Assembly: GCF_964340395.1 (NCBI RefSeq)
Contig: NC_135554.1
Location: 186,001-250,000, forward strand
Reading direction: 5' to 3'
DNA: 64,000 nt
From: Glandiceps talaboti
Taxonomy: Eukaryota > Hemichordata > Enteropneusta > Spengelidae
Below the pieces are notes generated by a model, which saw nothing but the letters and a program-made list of their open reading frames with translations, searched no databases and was not told where the DNA came from. Each line of letters begins with the position of its first letter. Position 1 is the stretch's first letter. Both the position numbers and the translations under genes were made by a program. Positions 12,854 through 24,892 of this stretch are shown here, one piece after another.

Positions 12854-12862
12854 TAGTCTCGC

Positions 12863-13383
12863 CAGTGAGGGCTATACACTGACACTAGGGTGGAACTAGA
12901 CTTGGGCTACATGATAGTATATGATGTGTATAATGGTGAATGTTATATTTTTTTTACAGAAGTCGAAATGATAGAGATGATCACGATCCATGAAATACTG
13001 GAGAAAAAGGTAACTAATAAATGACTTCATTCATTCATTAGTCCCTTGAAGGAGGAAACTAGATACAAATGGGCTCCATCTATATGTCCATTCGCAATAC
13101 TCATTTTATCATGCAAGCTATCATTTGAGACCTTGACTCTTGGCCATGACCTTCAGGGTCAATTATCAACATCAGTCCAATTCCTGCCTATCACAGACAC
13201 ATTTGTAGTATTTACATATTGCCAATTCCTTGTAAATCATGTTTACAAGTACTATTGAAGATAAGAATTATACACAAACATTAGTTTTGGTCCTCATATA
13301 ACTTTTACTACATATTACATAATTATTACATATTACTACAGAAATAAAAAAGAATTGATGATCACAACTATTGTTTTTTGCAG
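12863..13383. other. upstream intron/unknown
   Basis: A segment at 12958-13008 is bounded by acag and gtaact and has one open frame, but I could not match it to spectrin. A 'ccttgactcttggccatgacc' repeat phrase occurs near 13131 and recurs at about 59450, 59810 and 61295. The run up to 13383 ends in a good acceptor (ttgttttttgcag). Confidence 0.3.
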
Positions 13384-13494
13384 GCTTTCTTAGCCAATGA
13401 AGATCTTGGAGACTCCTTGGACAGTGTGGAAGCTTTGATTAAGAAACATGAAGACTTTAAAAAATCACTTGCAGCACAAGAAGAAGAGATCAGT
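13384..13494 (+). CDS. SPTAN1: alpha-spectrin exon, repeat 4/5 boundary
   Basis: A 111-nt, phase 0-0 exon (37 codons) between acceptor ttttttgcag and donor gtgagt. The peptide contains [18 protein letters not shown] and IKKHEDF and closely matches the vertebrate alpha-II spectrin segment between repeats 4 and 5 (helix A end to helix B of a triple-helical repeat). Alpha-spectrin is the long rod-like scaffold of the submembrane cytoskeleton. This and the next exon are the best conserved spectrin parts here. The preceding exons are not visible in the window. Confidence 0.9.
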
Positions 13495-13782
13495 GTGAGT
13501 GAAAATAGTTCAATTTTATTGCTTTTCATACGGATGGAAATATTGGATTCAAAACTTTGAATATAGAAATGAAATCAAAGATTACATACTCAAAGACAAT
13601 GTAATATATCATGGTAATTATTTATTGCATGATGAATATGACTAAGTAAATTTGTCATGATGTGTAAAAATAATAAAAGAATTATTGGATGTATACTTCC
13701 AGTGTGCAAAATGTATGCTTAGCATAATTGGTACAAATACCCTGTGGCAGATATAGTAAATTCTTTTGTTTTTATTCTACAG

Positions 13783-13860
13783 GCACATGTTGACTTTGCC
13801 GTTAAACTTGTAGAAAGTGAACATTATGCTGCAGAAGATGTCTCAGAACGTAGAGATACT
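13783..13860 (+). CDS. SPTAN1: alpha-spectrin exon, continuation of the same repeat
   Basis: A 78-nt, phase 0-0 exon (26 codons) between acceptor tttattctacag and donor gtaagt. The peptide AHVDFAVKLVESEHYAAEDV continues the helix B/C region; in vertebrate alpha-II the matching segment has FATKL, HYAMEDV and RRD. It follows the previous exon after a 288-bp intron. The next expected exon (helix C into repeat 5/6) is not found downstream, so the coding path breaks here. Confidence 0.85.
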
Positions 13861-14824
13861 GTAAGTAGATTTGACACCCTTGTTTTGTTCAGAGATTTCA
13901 AACACCAAGTCCTGATAAAAGTCAGTTAGTTTACTTCTGGAAATATGTAGACAATAAAATTGATCCTTCATACAAGGTAAAATTCTCCCAACATGTCAAA
14001 TGGTACTATCACTCTCATAAAGACATAAATGAACATTCTTTGTTATTTTAAAAGAAACTTGTACAGGCAAAATTGGCTTCACATTTTCTGTGAGAAGATT
14101 GGTCGTGAAAGACTAAGTTTATATTATATGAAATCTATGAGAAATCTCAGTGTATTGAAAATGGTTTGGTATAGACAAGTTGACAATATTACAAAGTCTT
14201 AGTAGAATCCAAGGTAGATAATTAAAATGAAATATGTGTGATGTCTTAGAAAATGCTATACTAGACTGAAAGGTCCATCACTGTTTTTGCTTCTTTAACC
14301 ATTCATGAGTGTTATGTAAGCAGATCAACAATGAAGAAAACTGAGTTATGTAGTGTTATATACTAAAAACCTTTGTTATAGTTTTTTGCCAGATGTGCCA
14401 GAATTCATGTCAATATTTTAGTTACAGCCGCTAAAAGAATCTACCTTTAGTTCCATAGGCAATCTTGTAATGGTTAAAGTATTAGTGGTTAGGTTTTCAT
14501 GTTGATATTTGTCTAACATTATCTCTTCACCTTCCGTAAAGAATGTTATATTTTAGGGATGAAAAGTCTGTGTATCTGTGTGTGTGTGTGTGTGTGTGTG
14601 TCTGTGTGTTTGTTTGTGTTTGTGTGTGTCTATATCACCATCTACAAAATTACTGGCTAAATTCAAACAAAATTTTGTAGACATGTTCCGTAGGGTAATG
14701 GCAAGATCTGATTAGGTTTTGATAAATATCCTAAGCATGCTTCAAATTCATTATAACTTGGTACATACATTTGTGATACCTAAGTGCATCTGTCCTGAAA
14801 ATATTATCGATGTAGTGTTTAGTT
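13861..14824. other. intron-like DNA with (TG)n tract
   Basis: Starts with a donor gtaagt. Contains a (TG)n microsatellite at about 14576-14637. No further exon was recognised. Confidence 0.4.
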
Positions 14825-15972
14825 AGTTCCCGCGGACGAAGTCCGGAACGGGGACTTATGGATTGGGTTCCGTCTGTCCGTCCGTCCGCCCGTCCGTCCG
14901 CAGCCGTTTCTTGGAGATACCTGGACCGATTTTTTTCAAACTTGGTACAGGGGCAACATGCTATGGCATACATATGCACGTCAATTTGTTTTATGATACG
15001 ATCCAATATGGCCGCCTAGCAACCATTTGTTTGCGAATTTTCCCTGTCTAAAGGCATAACTCGGACATGCTTGAACAGATCTCTTTCAAAGTTGGTATTA
15101 GGACAGTGTTCTATGACATACATGTGCATATTCATTGTTGTCATGATACGATCCAATATGGTCGCCTGGCAGCCATTTTGTTTGTGAATTTTCATGTCCA
15201 AAGCCATAACTCAGACATGCTTGAACAGATCTCATTCAAAGTTGGTATTAGGACAGTGTTCTATGACATACATGTGCATATCCATTTACATTGTGATACG
15301 ATCCAATATGGCTGCCTGGTAGCCATTTTGTTTGCGAATTTTCATGTCCATGCAAAGCCATAACTCAGACATGCTTGAACAGATCTCATTCAAAGTTGGC
15401 ATTAGGACAGTGTTCTATGACATACATGTGCATATCCATTTTCGTCGTGATACGATCCAATATGGCTGCCTGGCAACCATTTTGTTGGTGAATTTTCCAT
15501 GTCCAAAGCCATAACTCAGACATGCTTAAACAGATCTCATTCAAAGTTGGCATTAGGACAGCGTTCTATGACATACATGTGCATATCCATTTTCGTCGTG
15601 ATACGATCCAATATGGCTGCCTGGCAGCCATTTTGTTTGTGAATTTTCCATGTCCAAAGCCATAACTCAGACATGCTTAAACAGATCTCATTCAAAGTTG
15701 GTATTAGGACAGCGTTCTATGACATACATGTGCATATCCATTTTCGTTGTGATACGATCCAATATGGCTGCCTGGCAGCCGTTTTGTTTGTGAATTTTCC
15801 ATGTCCAAAGCCATAACTCAGACTCCATTTTCATCGTGATATGATCCCCCATACCCAACCAATCCTTTATTGTTGGAGGCATATTCCATGTCCAACAAGC
15901 ACACACAACATATCTAAGTCTGTTTGTTTTAGGTTCACAAATGTTGTTGCGTGATCATTCTCAATGACTTGT
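14825..15972 (+). mobile_element. Helentron/DINE-like element, family 1 (copy C)
   Basis: 5' end AGTTCCCGCGGACGAAGTCC, then a GTCC tetranucleotide tract and about six 150-bp internal units. Each unit has CATAACTCAGACATGCTTGA and CAATATGGCTGCCTGGCAGCC. The 3' end is damaged: the AACCCAATCATAGCGGGGAC segment is deleted, leaving TTCTCAATGACTTGT. Open frames across the units arise because the period is near a multiple of three; they are not genes. Confidence 0.75.
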
Positions 15973-15975
15973 TTA

Positions 15976-18900
15976 GCTTGAATTGACCTTCGTAGTACAT
16001 GTTTACATTTTTTAGCCTGATCGCCTCCTCTACATCTGAACACGCCACCATGCAAACGAATTTCTGCTCACTAAGACACAGGCAACCAATCAGGTTGCGT
16101 CTTACTTGTCAGGGGCATACACGACGCATCAAACATCAACAAACATTGAATATCAACAGGAAGTCCAGTAATTGAACTTCCAGAGCCGAAGTACAACGGC
16201 TCAGTGGACGTGGACCTACCTTTACTATTACTACATGCCGTTATTTGTGCACACACGGAAACGACAACGTACGAAGTATTTCAAATATGAAAAAAATTTC
16301 AGTGATTGTATTGCTATATATATATACGGTAATTAAAGAATTCTTGTTTAGATGTACCTCTATGCATTTCGTCTTATGTACATGTTAGCTACATTGGAAT
16401 GGTTCCCCCCCCCCCCCCCCTAGTGTCAATGTTTATCTCAGCGAACGCCTACGCGTTTTCTGCAGTAGGCTTGAAGTATTGTACGATTCATAGCAATATT
16501 TGCCACAGGGAGTGCACAGTTGTGCTATATGAATCCAGAAAAGAGGAAATTTAAGATATAATTTCTAAAAAAAAAAGTCCTTATCGTGAAAATTTCGGTC
16601 GCTTTGCATTGCATTCAGGGTTCGAACGGTCCTGGAAAACCCTGGAATTTCAACCCTCTCTGGAAAACCCTGGAAAAATGCTCCCTACCCTGGAAAATGA
16701 TCGTGATCGATTAATATTGACGAACGACATGTCTGTGCTTGAGCCACCCATTCTATGATTTATACACTGAGTCTCGTAAATGTGAAATGGCGAAATATTT
16801 TCAAAGTCTTTCGCCACCACGGTGAATCACGCTGATTAAACCCAGACAGTCAACCGATCGTTCCACAAGAAACTTTGCCCACAGACCGTACCTATGCATA
16901 GCTAGTTGAATGGGCGCCGCAATGTTTGTTTCGATCTTGGCTATTGCTACTCCGAGTCCAGTCGTCATTTCAGCGACATAATATTGTAAAAGTCCCGGGG
17001 GTAACAGTAGGTCTGTTAGTAAGGTAATCGTAACATTGTAGTGAGTATCAAGTATCACCAACCACGACTAGAAATTGTTACAAGTTTGGCGCACAAGTCG
17101 ACATACTACAAGCTCACGCATGGCAATACTAGGGCCTTGGGAAGTGCAGTTCAATTTCCGGGTTGTGGAAGTGCGGTTTTGACTTTCATGTTGTCGATAA
17201 ATGGGAATAAACTACTTTTTTTATGTTTGTCAGTACAGTAACATTCCTAAATGGTCAAGTTGAGTTGAGAAATCACGATGTTCTTCAACACGTGGCCGTA
17301 TATAAACATTAAGACGCAAGGGCTGAACGTAATCAATTATACATTAAGCGAAATTGCGTTATGTAAATGACGTTTTTTAAGAAAAAAAAAGTTGTTGGTG
17401 ACCTTTAAATTTAGCCACATCAAAACATACAATAATGAGGACACAGTTTAGTTTTTGATTTTTTTTCTGGATATGTCTGAATTAGACTATACGAATGCTG
17501 TGACTCAAATCTTACAAGATCAATGCACCAGCTTGACGAAACGACTACTACGGGGATAGGACAGAGGTTTCTCCGTTTAATCTTAGCGTGCAAACGTGAT
17601 TTTAAAACGTCTTGATTAGTGTCGCTTGTCTTTTAAATGTTTTGTGACATGTTATGGGAACCTTTGTTAATTTCTTCTCGTCCACATCAGACAATTAGAT
17701 GTCATTCAAAATTATACTTTTAAGTGTATGAACCCTGTGCATTGCATGGTGTTGCGTACACTACAAACTGTCTTCAGTAAGACGCAACCTGATTACGTTC
17801 GAGGAGAAGCCTACTACAGGGAACGCCTACGCGTTCAATTACTGGACTTTCTGTTGATATTCAATGTTTGTTGATATTCGATGTGTACATTTATCGTGTA
17901 TGCCACTGACAAGTAAGACGCAGCCTGATTGGTTGTGAGACTCTGTGAGCAGTAATTAGTCCCCGTGGACGAAGTCCGGAACGGGGACTTATGGATTGGG
18001 TTCCGTCTGTCCGTCCGTGCGTCCGTGCGTCCGTGCGTCCGTCCGTCCGTCCGTCCGTCCGTCCGTCCGCAGCCGTTTCTTGGAGATGCCTGTACCGATT
18101 TTTTTCAAACTTGGTACAGGGGCAACATGCTATGGCATACATATGCACGTCAATTTGTTTTATGATACGATCCAATATGGCCGCCTAGCAGCCATTTTGT
18201 TTGTGAATTTTCCCTGTCTAAAGCCATAACTCAGACATGCTTGAACAAATCTCATTCAGAGTTGGTATTAGGACAGTGTTCTATGGCATATATGTGCATA
18301 TTCATTGTTGTCATGATACGATCCAATATGGCCGCCTGGCAGCCATTTTGTTTGTGAATTTTCATGTCCAAAGCCATAACTTAGACATGCTTGAACAGAT
18401 CTCATTCAAAGTTGGTATTAGGACAGTGTTCTATGACATACATGTGCATATCCATTTTCATTGTGATACGATCCAATATGGCTGCCTGGCAGCCATTTTG
18501 TTTGCAAATTTTCCATGTCCAAAGCCATAACTCAGACATGCTTGAACAGATCTCATTCAAAGTTGGTATTAGGACAGTGTTCTATGACATACATGTGCAT
18601 ATCCATTTTCATTGTGATACGATCCAATATGGCTGCCTGGCAGCCATTTTGTTTGCAAATTTTCCATGTCCAAAGCCATAACTCAGACATGCTTGAACAG
18701 ATCTCATTCGAAGTTGGTATTAGGACAGTGTTCTATGACATACATGTGCATATCCATTTTCGTCATGATACGATCCAATATGGCTGCCTGGCAGCCATTT
18801 TGTTTGTGAATTTTCCATGTCCAAAGCCATAACTCAGACATGCTTGAACAGATCTCATTCAGAGTTGGTATTAGGACAGTGTTCTATGACATACATTTGC

Positions 18901-19183
18901 ATATCCATTTTCATATTGATATGATCCCCCATACCCGACCAATCCTTTATTGTTGTAGGCATGTTCCATGTCCGACAAGCAGACACAACATATCTAAGTC
19001 TATTTGATTTAGGTTCACAAGTGTTGTTGCGTGATCAGAGTAGTGCCAATTCCTTAAAACCCAATCATAGCGGGGACTATGTCACTCTCAATGGCTTGTT
19101 CGTTTGCATGGTGGCGTGTTCAGATGTAGAGGAGGCGATCAGGCTAAAAATTGTAAACATGTACTACGAAGGTCAATTCAAGC
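15976..19183. mobile_element. TIR DNA transposon with ~200-bp terminal inverted repeats, containing family-1 copy D
   Basis: The left arm (15976 to about 16176) is the inverse of the right arm. The right arm is split by a family-1 element into 17842-17956 and 19100-19183. Ends are GCTTGAATTGACC and GGTCAATTCAAGC, flanked by TA on each side, which would suit a TA-duplicating superfamily. Removing copy D restores a continuous right TIR. No transposase ORF was found in the ~1.7-kb interior. The block 16978-17560 is homologous to 56021-56620. Confidence 0.75.
17957..19099 (+). mobile_element. Helentron/DINE-like element, family 1 (copy D, best complete copy)
   Basis: 5' TAGTCCCCGTGGACGAAGTC, a (GTCC)n/(GTGC)n tract at about 18005-18068, a head unit with TTTTTTTCAAACTTGGTACA, then internal tandem units with starts at 18220, 18370, 18521, 18672 and 18823 (period 150-151 bp). 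The 3' end is GCGGGGACTATGTCACTCTC followed by AATGGCTTGT. It is inserted between T and T of a transposon arm whose intact copy at 16049-16070 shows the empty sequence. Confidence 0.8.
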
Positions 19184-19628
19184 TAAATAACGATGGTAAG
19201 ATAGCAATGCACGATTAGCCGACATCTACATTGGATTTTAATCAGATTGATTTTCAGTAGGCTGCAAAAAAAATGTTTCTGGTCAGGAAATGTTGTCTAA
19301 AATGGTGCGATGATATGATTTTTTAGCACAACTTAACTAAGGTACAGTAGTGCTATAAGATCACCCTATTGAGACTAGATGACAGCTTTGTCATGTTATA
19401 AAGTTTTACAGTAAAAATTGACTTTGTTCATTGTACTACATGTATACCATTCTGAGCTTACTGAACTACAGTATTATTTGTTGTTAGTGAAAACCGTTCC
19501 TATTGTAGTAGATGAACAAACATTTTCAGCATTTTGTATGTACATGTATATATAGTATTTCCCAGAATATTAGGTTTGTAAATATGTTAGCACATTGCTA
19601 AATTCTTACTATATTGTTTATGGTACAG
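19184..19628. other. sequence upstream of stray SH3 exon, with a family-2 scrap
   Basis: At 19325-19362 there is a small piece of family 2 (TAGCACAACTTAAC, inverted partner, AGTGCTATA). From about 19534 the sequence is near-identical to the DNA before each array SH3 exon ('tttgtatgtacatgtatatatag'). Confidence 0.6.
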
Positions 19629-19769
19629 CAACAAGAAGAACCCATTGGTAATGATGTACTGGTAGGCAAGGAATGTGTACTTGCCGTGAACGATTATGTC
19701 GAGAAGAGTCCTTGTGAGGCGTCCATGAAGAAAGGTGACGTCCTGAATCTCGTCAATAGTGCTAACAAG
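19629..19769 (+). CDS. SPTAN1: stray alpha-spectrin SH3 N-half exon
   Basis: A 141-nt, phase 0-0 exon (47 codons) with acceptor ggtacag and donor gtaatg. The peptide includes [20 protein letters not shown], the counterpart of the first half of the alpha-spectrin SH3 domain, whose ALYDY motif here reads AVNDY. It lies about 10 kb upstream of the repeat-9 exon that should precede it, and about 12 kb before the main array. It shares SPCEAS and KKGD with the array copy at 35006, and both are followed by an intact family-2 5' end. It is probably an ectopic duplicate and unlikely to be spliced into a normal product. Confidence 0.8.
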
Positions 19770-19855
19770 GTAATGTCATTCCTGTACATTTCTTATGTTA
19801 TGTCATGTATGCTGACTAGTGGGCACTCCATTCCATTTTATCGTTTCATTTTTTT

Positions 19856-19963
19856 TAGCACAACTGAACTGATAAGATTCATTAGTGTTATAGGCATTGC
19901 TAAGTGTCTCTGTCTGTCTATCTGTCTGTCTCTGTGTATGTCAGTCAGTGTGTGTGGGTGTGG

Positions 19964-19994
<31 letters not shown>

Positions 19995-21125
19995 TGCGTG
20001 CGTGTGTGTGTGTGTGTGTGTGTGTGTAAATGAACTTAAGTCAAAAACTGCTGTACTGATTGCCATATCTTGTGGGTGCATATTACCTTGCATGTCTAGT
20101 TGGGAAATACCTCAATTCAAAATGATTTTATCACCTGTGTGTGATTTGGGTAAAACAAATATGGTGATTTGGGTAAAAAATGTGATTTTTGGTCAAAAAC
20201 CTTAAACTCCAAAAGTAGTGGGCAGATTGGGATTAAATTTGGGTGAATCATTCTTCAGGGTGTTTATACTAAGAATTTTTCAGCACATGATGGTCCCATG
20301 AGTGATATGCAAATTAGAGCTAAAAATGTGTCTTTTTGGTCAAAAATGAATAATTCCAAAACTACTGAGCAGATTGCACTGAAATGTAATGGGAATGCAT
20401 CTAGGGATGTATGGATGAAGAAATGTTAAGTATACAATGATTCCATGAGTGATATTCAAATTAGGTGTACAAATGTTCATTTTTGGTCGTAAACTTATAT
20501 CTCACAAAGTACTTGGTCAGTGAGACTGAAACTTGGTGAGACGTTTCTGTAAGTGCAGATTTTCTTCAAAATATTTTTACACAATTTCCCCAGCAACCAT
20601 GAATATGCCCTTAGGAACAACCAAATGGCAGTATATTTTGGTCAAATAACAACATCTGGTAGGCAAGTGAGTAAACATTCAAAAATTGTATGCAAATATC
20701 CCTAGCAACCATGACCATGCCCATAGCAACAGCCAAACAGTTGTGTATTTCACAGATAACGGATTAATAGACAATTGAATAAACATTCAAACAATGTATG
20801 TAAATCTGCTTAGCAACAAGACCATGCCCATAGCAACAGCCAAATAATCATGTATATTGCAAAATAACAACAGGAATATAAAGACAAATGAATATACATT
20901 CAAAAAATGTATGTAAATCTGCGTAGCAACAAGACTGTGCCCATAACAACAGCCAAGTAATAACGTATATTGCAAAGATAACAGGAATAGAAAGACAAAT
21001 GAATAAACATTCAAGAAATGCATGCAAATGTGCCTAGCAACGAGACTACGCCCATAGCAACAGCCAAATGATCACATATTGCGAAGATAACGGGGATTGA
21101 TAGACAATTGAATAAATGGGCACAC
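19856..21125 (+). mobile_element. Helentron/DINE-like element, family 2 (copy H2)
   Basis: Begins TAGCACAACTGAACTGATAA inside the intron after the stray SH3 exon. CTGT/GT/GCGT microsatellites follow (19905-20030), then the family body and ~115-bp repeats with CTAGCAACAAGACC-type cores between about 20700 and 21060. The canonical 3' end is missing. ORFs over the GT tract are simple-repeat artefacts. Confidence 0.65.
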
Positions 21126-21252
21126 TTTCAAATTTTTTTATGTTAAAGTCGACATCTTTACTACCTCCAGGTCCTTGTGATGTGCAGGACAGTGCTTGGG
21201 CATAAAGGCATAAAAAAATTGTATTGTTCCAAATACATTCAATTTTAAAGTA

Positions 21253-21325
21253 GGTCGTGGTGGTGGTGGTGGTGGTGGTGGTGGTGGTGGTGGTGGTGGT
21301 GGTAGTGATGGTGGTGGTAGTGACA
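21253..21325. repeat. (GGT)n microsatellite
   Basis: Trinucleotide tract that yields poly-His, poly-Pro and poly-Thr chance frames on the - strand. Confidence 0.95.
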
Positions 21326-21934
21326 ACGGCAATGATTTGGTTTTGAATGTAATAGAAAACACGGACTGTGATACAAGTATACATATGATGGGAATATCAG
21401 GGGTGAACAAATCCACTTGTCCGAAGTCCGGGACCAGTGATTTTTGGGGCGGACCACATAAATTTGACCTCGTCTAGACAGGAGATAACACTCAACACAC
21501 ATGTGGCTCATATCATTACTAATACTGGTTTAGGGACACAAGAATTAGGAAGACAACGAAGAATAATAATTTCAATGTATAATAATTCAAATGTATCAAA
21601 TGAAACATTTTATTTGCTATCATTCTGTCAGCATTGTTTGTATTATTGTTTTTATTCATAAAGGAGCTTCAAATGATTTATAGTAGAACCCCTTTCATGA
21701 AATGATAGTCTATGAAGTATCTCTTTTAGCACTGTGATATGATATTTGCCAAAGCCTCGATAACTGGCAAATTTGATTTTATCTCCACACCGTTACACGG
21801 ACTCCCTCTAGTCAGGCAATGTATGTGTTCCTAGGTTTTTTTTCCAAAGCCTCGACGACTGGTGAATTTGATTTTATCTCGACACAGTCACACGGACTCC
21901 CTCTAGTCAGGCAATGTATGTGTTCGTAGTTTTT
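21326..21934. other. no supported gene
   Basis: Contains a direct duplication: 'acacggactccctctagtcaggcaatgtatgtgttc' occurs near 21795 and again near 21890, ~97 bp apart. The rest is unremarkable. Confidence 0.4.
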
Positions 21935-22874
21935 TAGTCCCCGCTGGATGAAGTCCGGACGGGGACTTATGGATTGGGTACGTCTGTCCGTCCGTCCGTC
22001 CGTCCATCCGTCCGCAGCCGATTTTTTTCAAACTTGGTACAGGAGCAACATACTATGGCATTATACATATGCACGTCAATTTGTTTTATGATACGATCCA
22101 ATATGGCCTCCTAGCAGCCATTTTGTTTGCGAATTTTCCGTGTCCAAAGCCATAACTCAGACATGCGTGAACAGATCTCATTCAAAGTTGCTATAAGGAC
22201 AGTGTTCTATGACATACATGTGCATATTCATTGTTCTCGTGATGTGATCCAATATGGCTGCCTGGCAGCCATTGTGTTTGCGATTTTTCATGTCCAAAGC
22301 CATAACTCAGACAGGCTTGAACAGATTTCATTCAAAGTTGGTATTAGCACAGTGTTCTATGACATACATGTGCATATCTATTTTCGTCGTGATACAATCT
22401 GATATGGTTTGTTTGCGAATTTTCCATGTCCAAAACCATAACTCAGACATGCTTGAACAGATCTCATTCAAAGTTGGTATTAGCACAGTGTTCTATGACA
22501 TACATGTGCATATCTATTTTCGTCGTGATACAATCTGATATGGTTTGTTTGCGAATTTTCCATGTCCAAAACCATAACTCAGACATGCTTGAACAGATCT
22601 CATTCAAAGTTGGTATTAGCACAGTGTTCTGTGACATACATGTGCATATCCATTTTCGTTGTGATACAATCCGATATGGCTGCCTGGCAGCCATTTAGTT
22701 GGCGCAGTTTTCATGTCCAAAGCCATAACTCAGACATGCTTGAACAGAATAGTGATATCAAAAACAACCATAAGAGGCCAAACAGCATTAACCAGGTTTT
22801 AAAAATGACAACATAAACTGCCAGTTGCTTAAAACCCAATCATAGCGGGGACTATGTCATTTTCAATGACTTGT
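21935..22874 (+). mobile_element. Helentron/DINE-like element, family 1 (copy E)
   Basis: 5' TAGTCCCCGCTGGATGAAGT, a (GTCC)n tract and four to five internal units, two of which carry the same ~15-bp deletion variant ('gatatggtttgtttgcg'). The 3' end is AGCGGGGACTATGTCATTTT then CAATGACTTGT. All hallmarks are present: subterminal inverted repeat, hairpin and T flanks. Confidence 0.8.
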
Positions 22875-24892
22875 TTTTTCGTGAGATTTTATAGGATCAA
22901 CTTTGAAGTAGTCAGTTTCTTTGTACACTTGTGATGATTTGCTTGCAATGTCTGGGTTTTCCACACAAGTTTGACAAAACGTAGTACAACTTTTGTCGTC
23001 ATACTGCAATCATGACTAAAACTGTTTTCCAATGTTCTTGTCACATATTTCTGTCAAATTTCTTATCATTTGTGAAATCCAAGTGAAGTCGCCATTCAAT
23101 GTTTTTCGATTCATCGATGCCTCAAAAATAATAATTACAAATATAATAGAATTGTCAATTGACTGAAACCAAGCATGTCAACTTTGTATTTATTATTATA
23201 AATTGTGTATTGTTCAACTAAAAGTGGTGTAAGTCTGAATATATAGATTCATAGGCAAGATTTAATGTTTCACATTAGCGGGACCAGGGACCACTAATTC
23301 TTTCAGCAGGACCACTGATTTGTTCACCCCTGGGAATATTGATTAACGTTCAGTTGTCATGGGGAGGGGACGGTCATGTTTTACAAAATGGGACAAAGGG
23401 GAGGGTCATTTTTAACAAATGGAGAATTTGGGAGGGTCATGTTTTACTTAACTAACCATGTGTGATTTCTCCGGCCCTCCCCCTTCTGTAAGTACTGAAG
23501 GCTCCCTAATGTATATGAACATAGATTAGTAGACAAATAAATAAACATTCAAAAAAAATGTATGCAATATTCAGTCAATTAAACAGTTGTCCTACAGTGC
23601 CATTGGCACTATATTTCATACAATTTTATACATCACACTACCATGACTGCAGGTGGCAATCACCTGAAAATATCCATTGCGGGGACGGAGTCATCTCCGA
23701 TGATCGACTGCTTGTTATATCAATATCTCAGATGTTTATCCTATTGAGGAGTCTTGCACCTGTTACATGTTTTCTATTTTTTGTCTTGGGAGGTCAGCAA
23801 AGTCGTAGAAAAAATGTGAAAACCTTTCACACACCCATTGCTCTTTAATGAAGAAGGTGGGAGAATGTGAGATAGGTTTTATAATAAGCAGACAAACTAA
23901 CAACAAACTACTATCATGGCAAAATTGGTCAGTCAATCATCAAAGTCTTGGTCCACATTTTTGACTTGCTTTGTGAACTGTACTAAAAGTGCAAGAATCA
24001 GTCATCTAAACCTACAGCTCTCAAGACAAAACATAAAAACATTATTCATTATCATATACCTATGCCCATATCAATCACTCCTTGAGATGTTTAACATGAA
24101 ATATCTGATATGGGATGTTAAACGTCAATGATATTCACATTAAACGTCATGACATTTATGTTAAATGTCATCAGAAAACACATCTCTAATTGGACAAACA
24201 TGTCGATTCTGAACATAAACAACTTAAATAAAATGGAGGCTGATCGTCAGGGATATCGCGTATCCCACAGCACTGGAATTTTCAAAACAAGGAAATTTTG
24301 ACAAAATATCCATACCCAAATGATACTATTTATGATCGTAAATTCACAACAACACAGTACATACATTTCGCAATGGTATCATGGGCACACGTATGGCTGT
24401 GTGTATTAGCCATCCACTGACACTGTATGCTACCCATACCACACTATCGTACAGCATGCAGTAGTTAAGCTCACGGTCAGCCAACCATCTACTTTTATTA
24501 ACAATATTAAAGCATTTTCTGAAACTTTTAGAGAACTTCTAATACCAATATTGTATTTCAAAATGATTATGGAAAGTTACACCGAAATCTGCTGAAAATT
24601 AATGATGGTTGAGCAGGGTCAGCGAACTACATGTATGTGTATATGAATGTCACCTGATAAACAGGTCACATGACACATGAAGTGAATGGCATAGCAAGTA
24701 GTACTCTTATATTTTTCATAATTTCCCTTTGAACTCCTGGGCATAGGCATATGATAAATTGGTTATTTCCCGATATCAACTCTTCATCCATTATATCAAC
24801 GTTTGTGAAGTTTCCGTAACATGATACTCATCTAACAACTTGTGTCACATTATAGAAACTGCACGAAGAGGGGATGTCAGGTAATAACCTCA
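22875..24892. other. intron-like DNA, little recognised
   Basis: At about 23525-23630 there is a 3' remnant of family 2 (ACAGTTGTCCTACAGTGCCA and TTGGCACTATA). G-rich phrases at 23360-23440 match those near 5100. Nothing else is supported. Confidence 0.4.

Noticed and set aside
12958-13008. Possible spectrin exon just upstream (acag ... gtaact, one open frame, phase-compatible with 13384)
   Set aside because: The peptide does not resemble the expected end of spectrin repeat 4, and such short AG-GT windows occur by chance.
15067-18832. Overlapping ORFs reading SHNSDMLEQISFKVG repeatedly
   Set aside because: They are translations of the ~150-bp internal repeats of family-1 elements. The same words appear open in several frames and on both strands, and no start or splice context exists.
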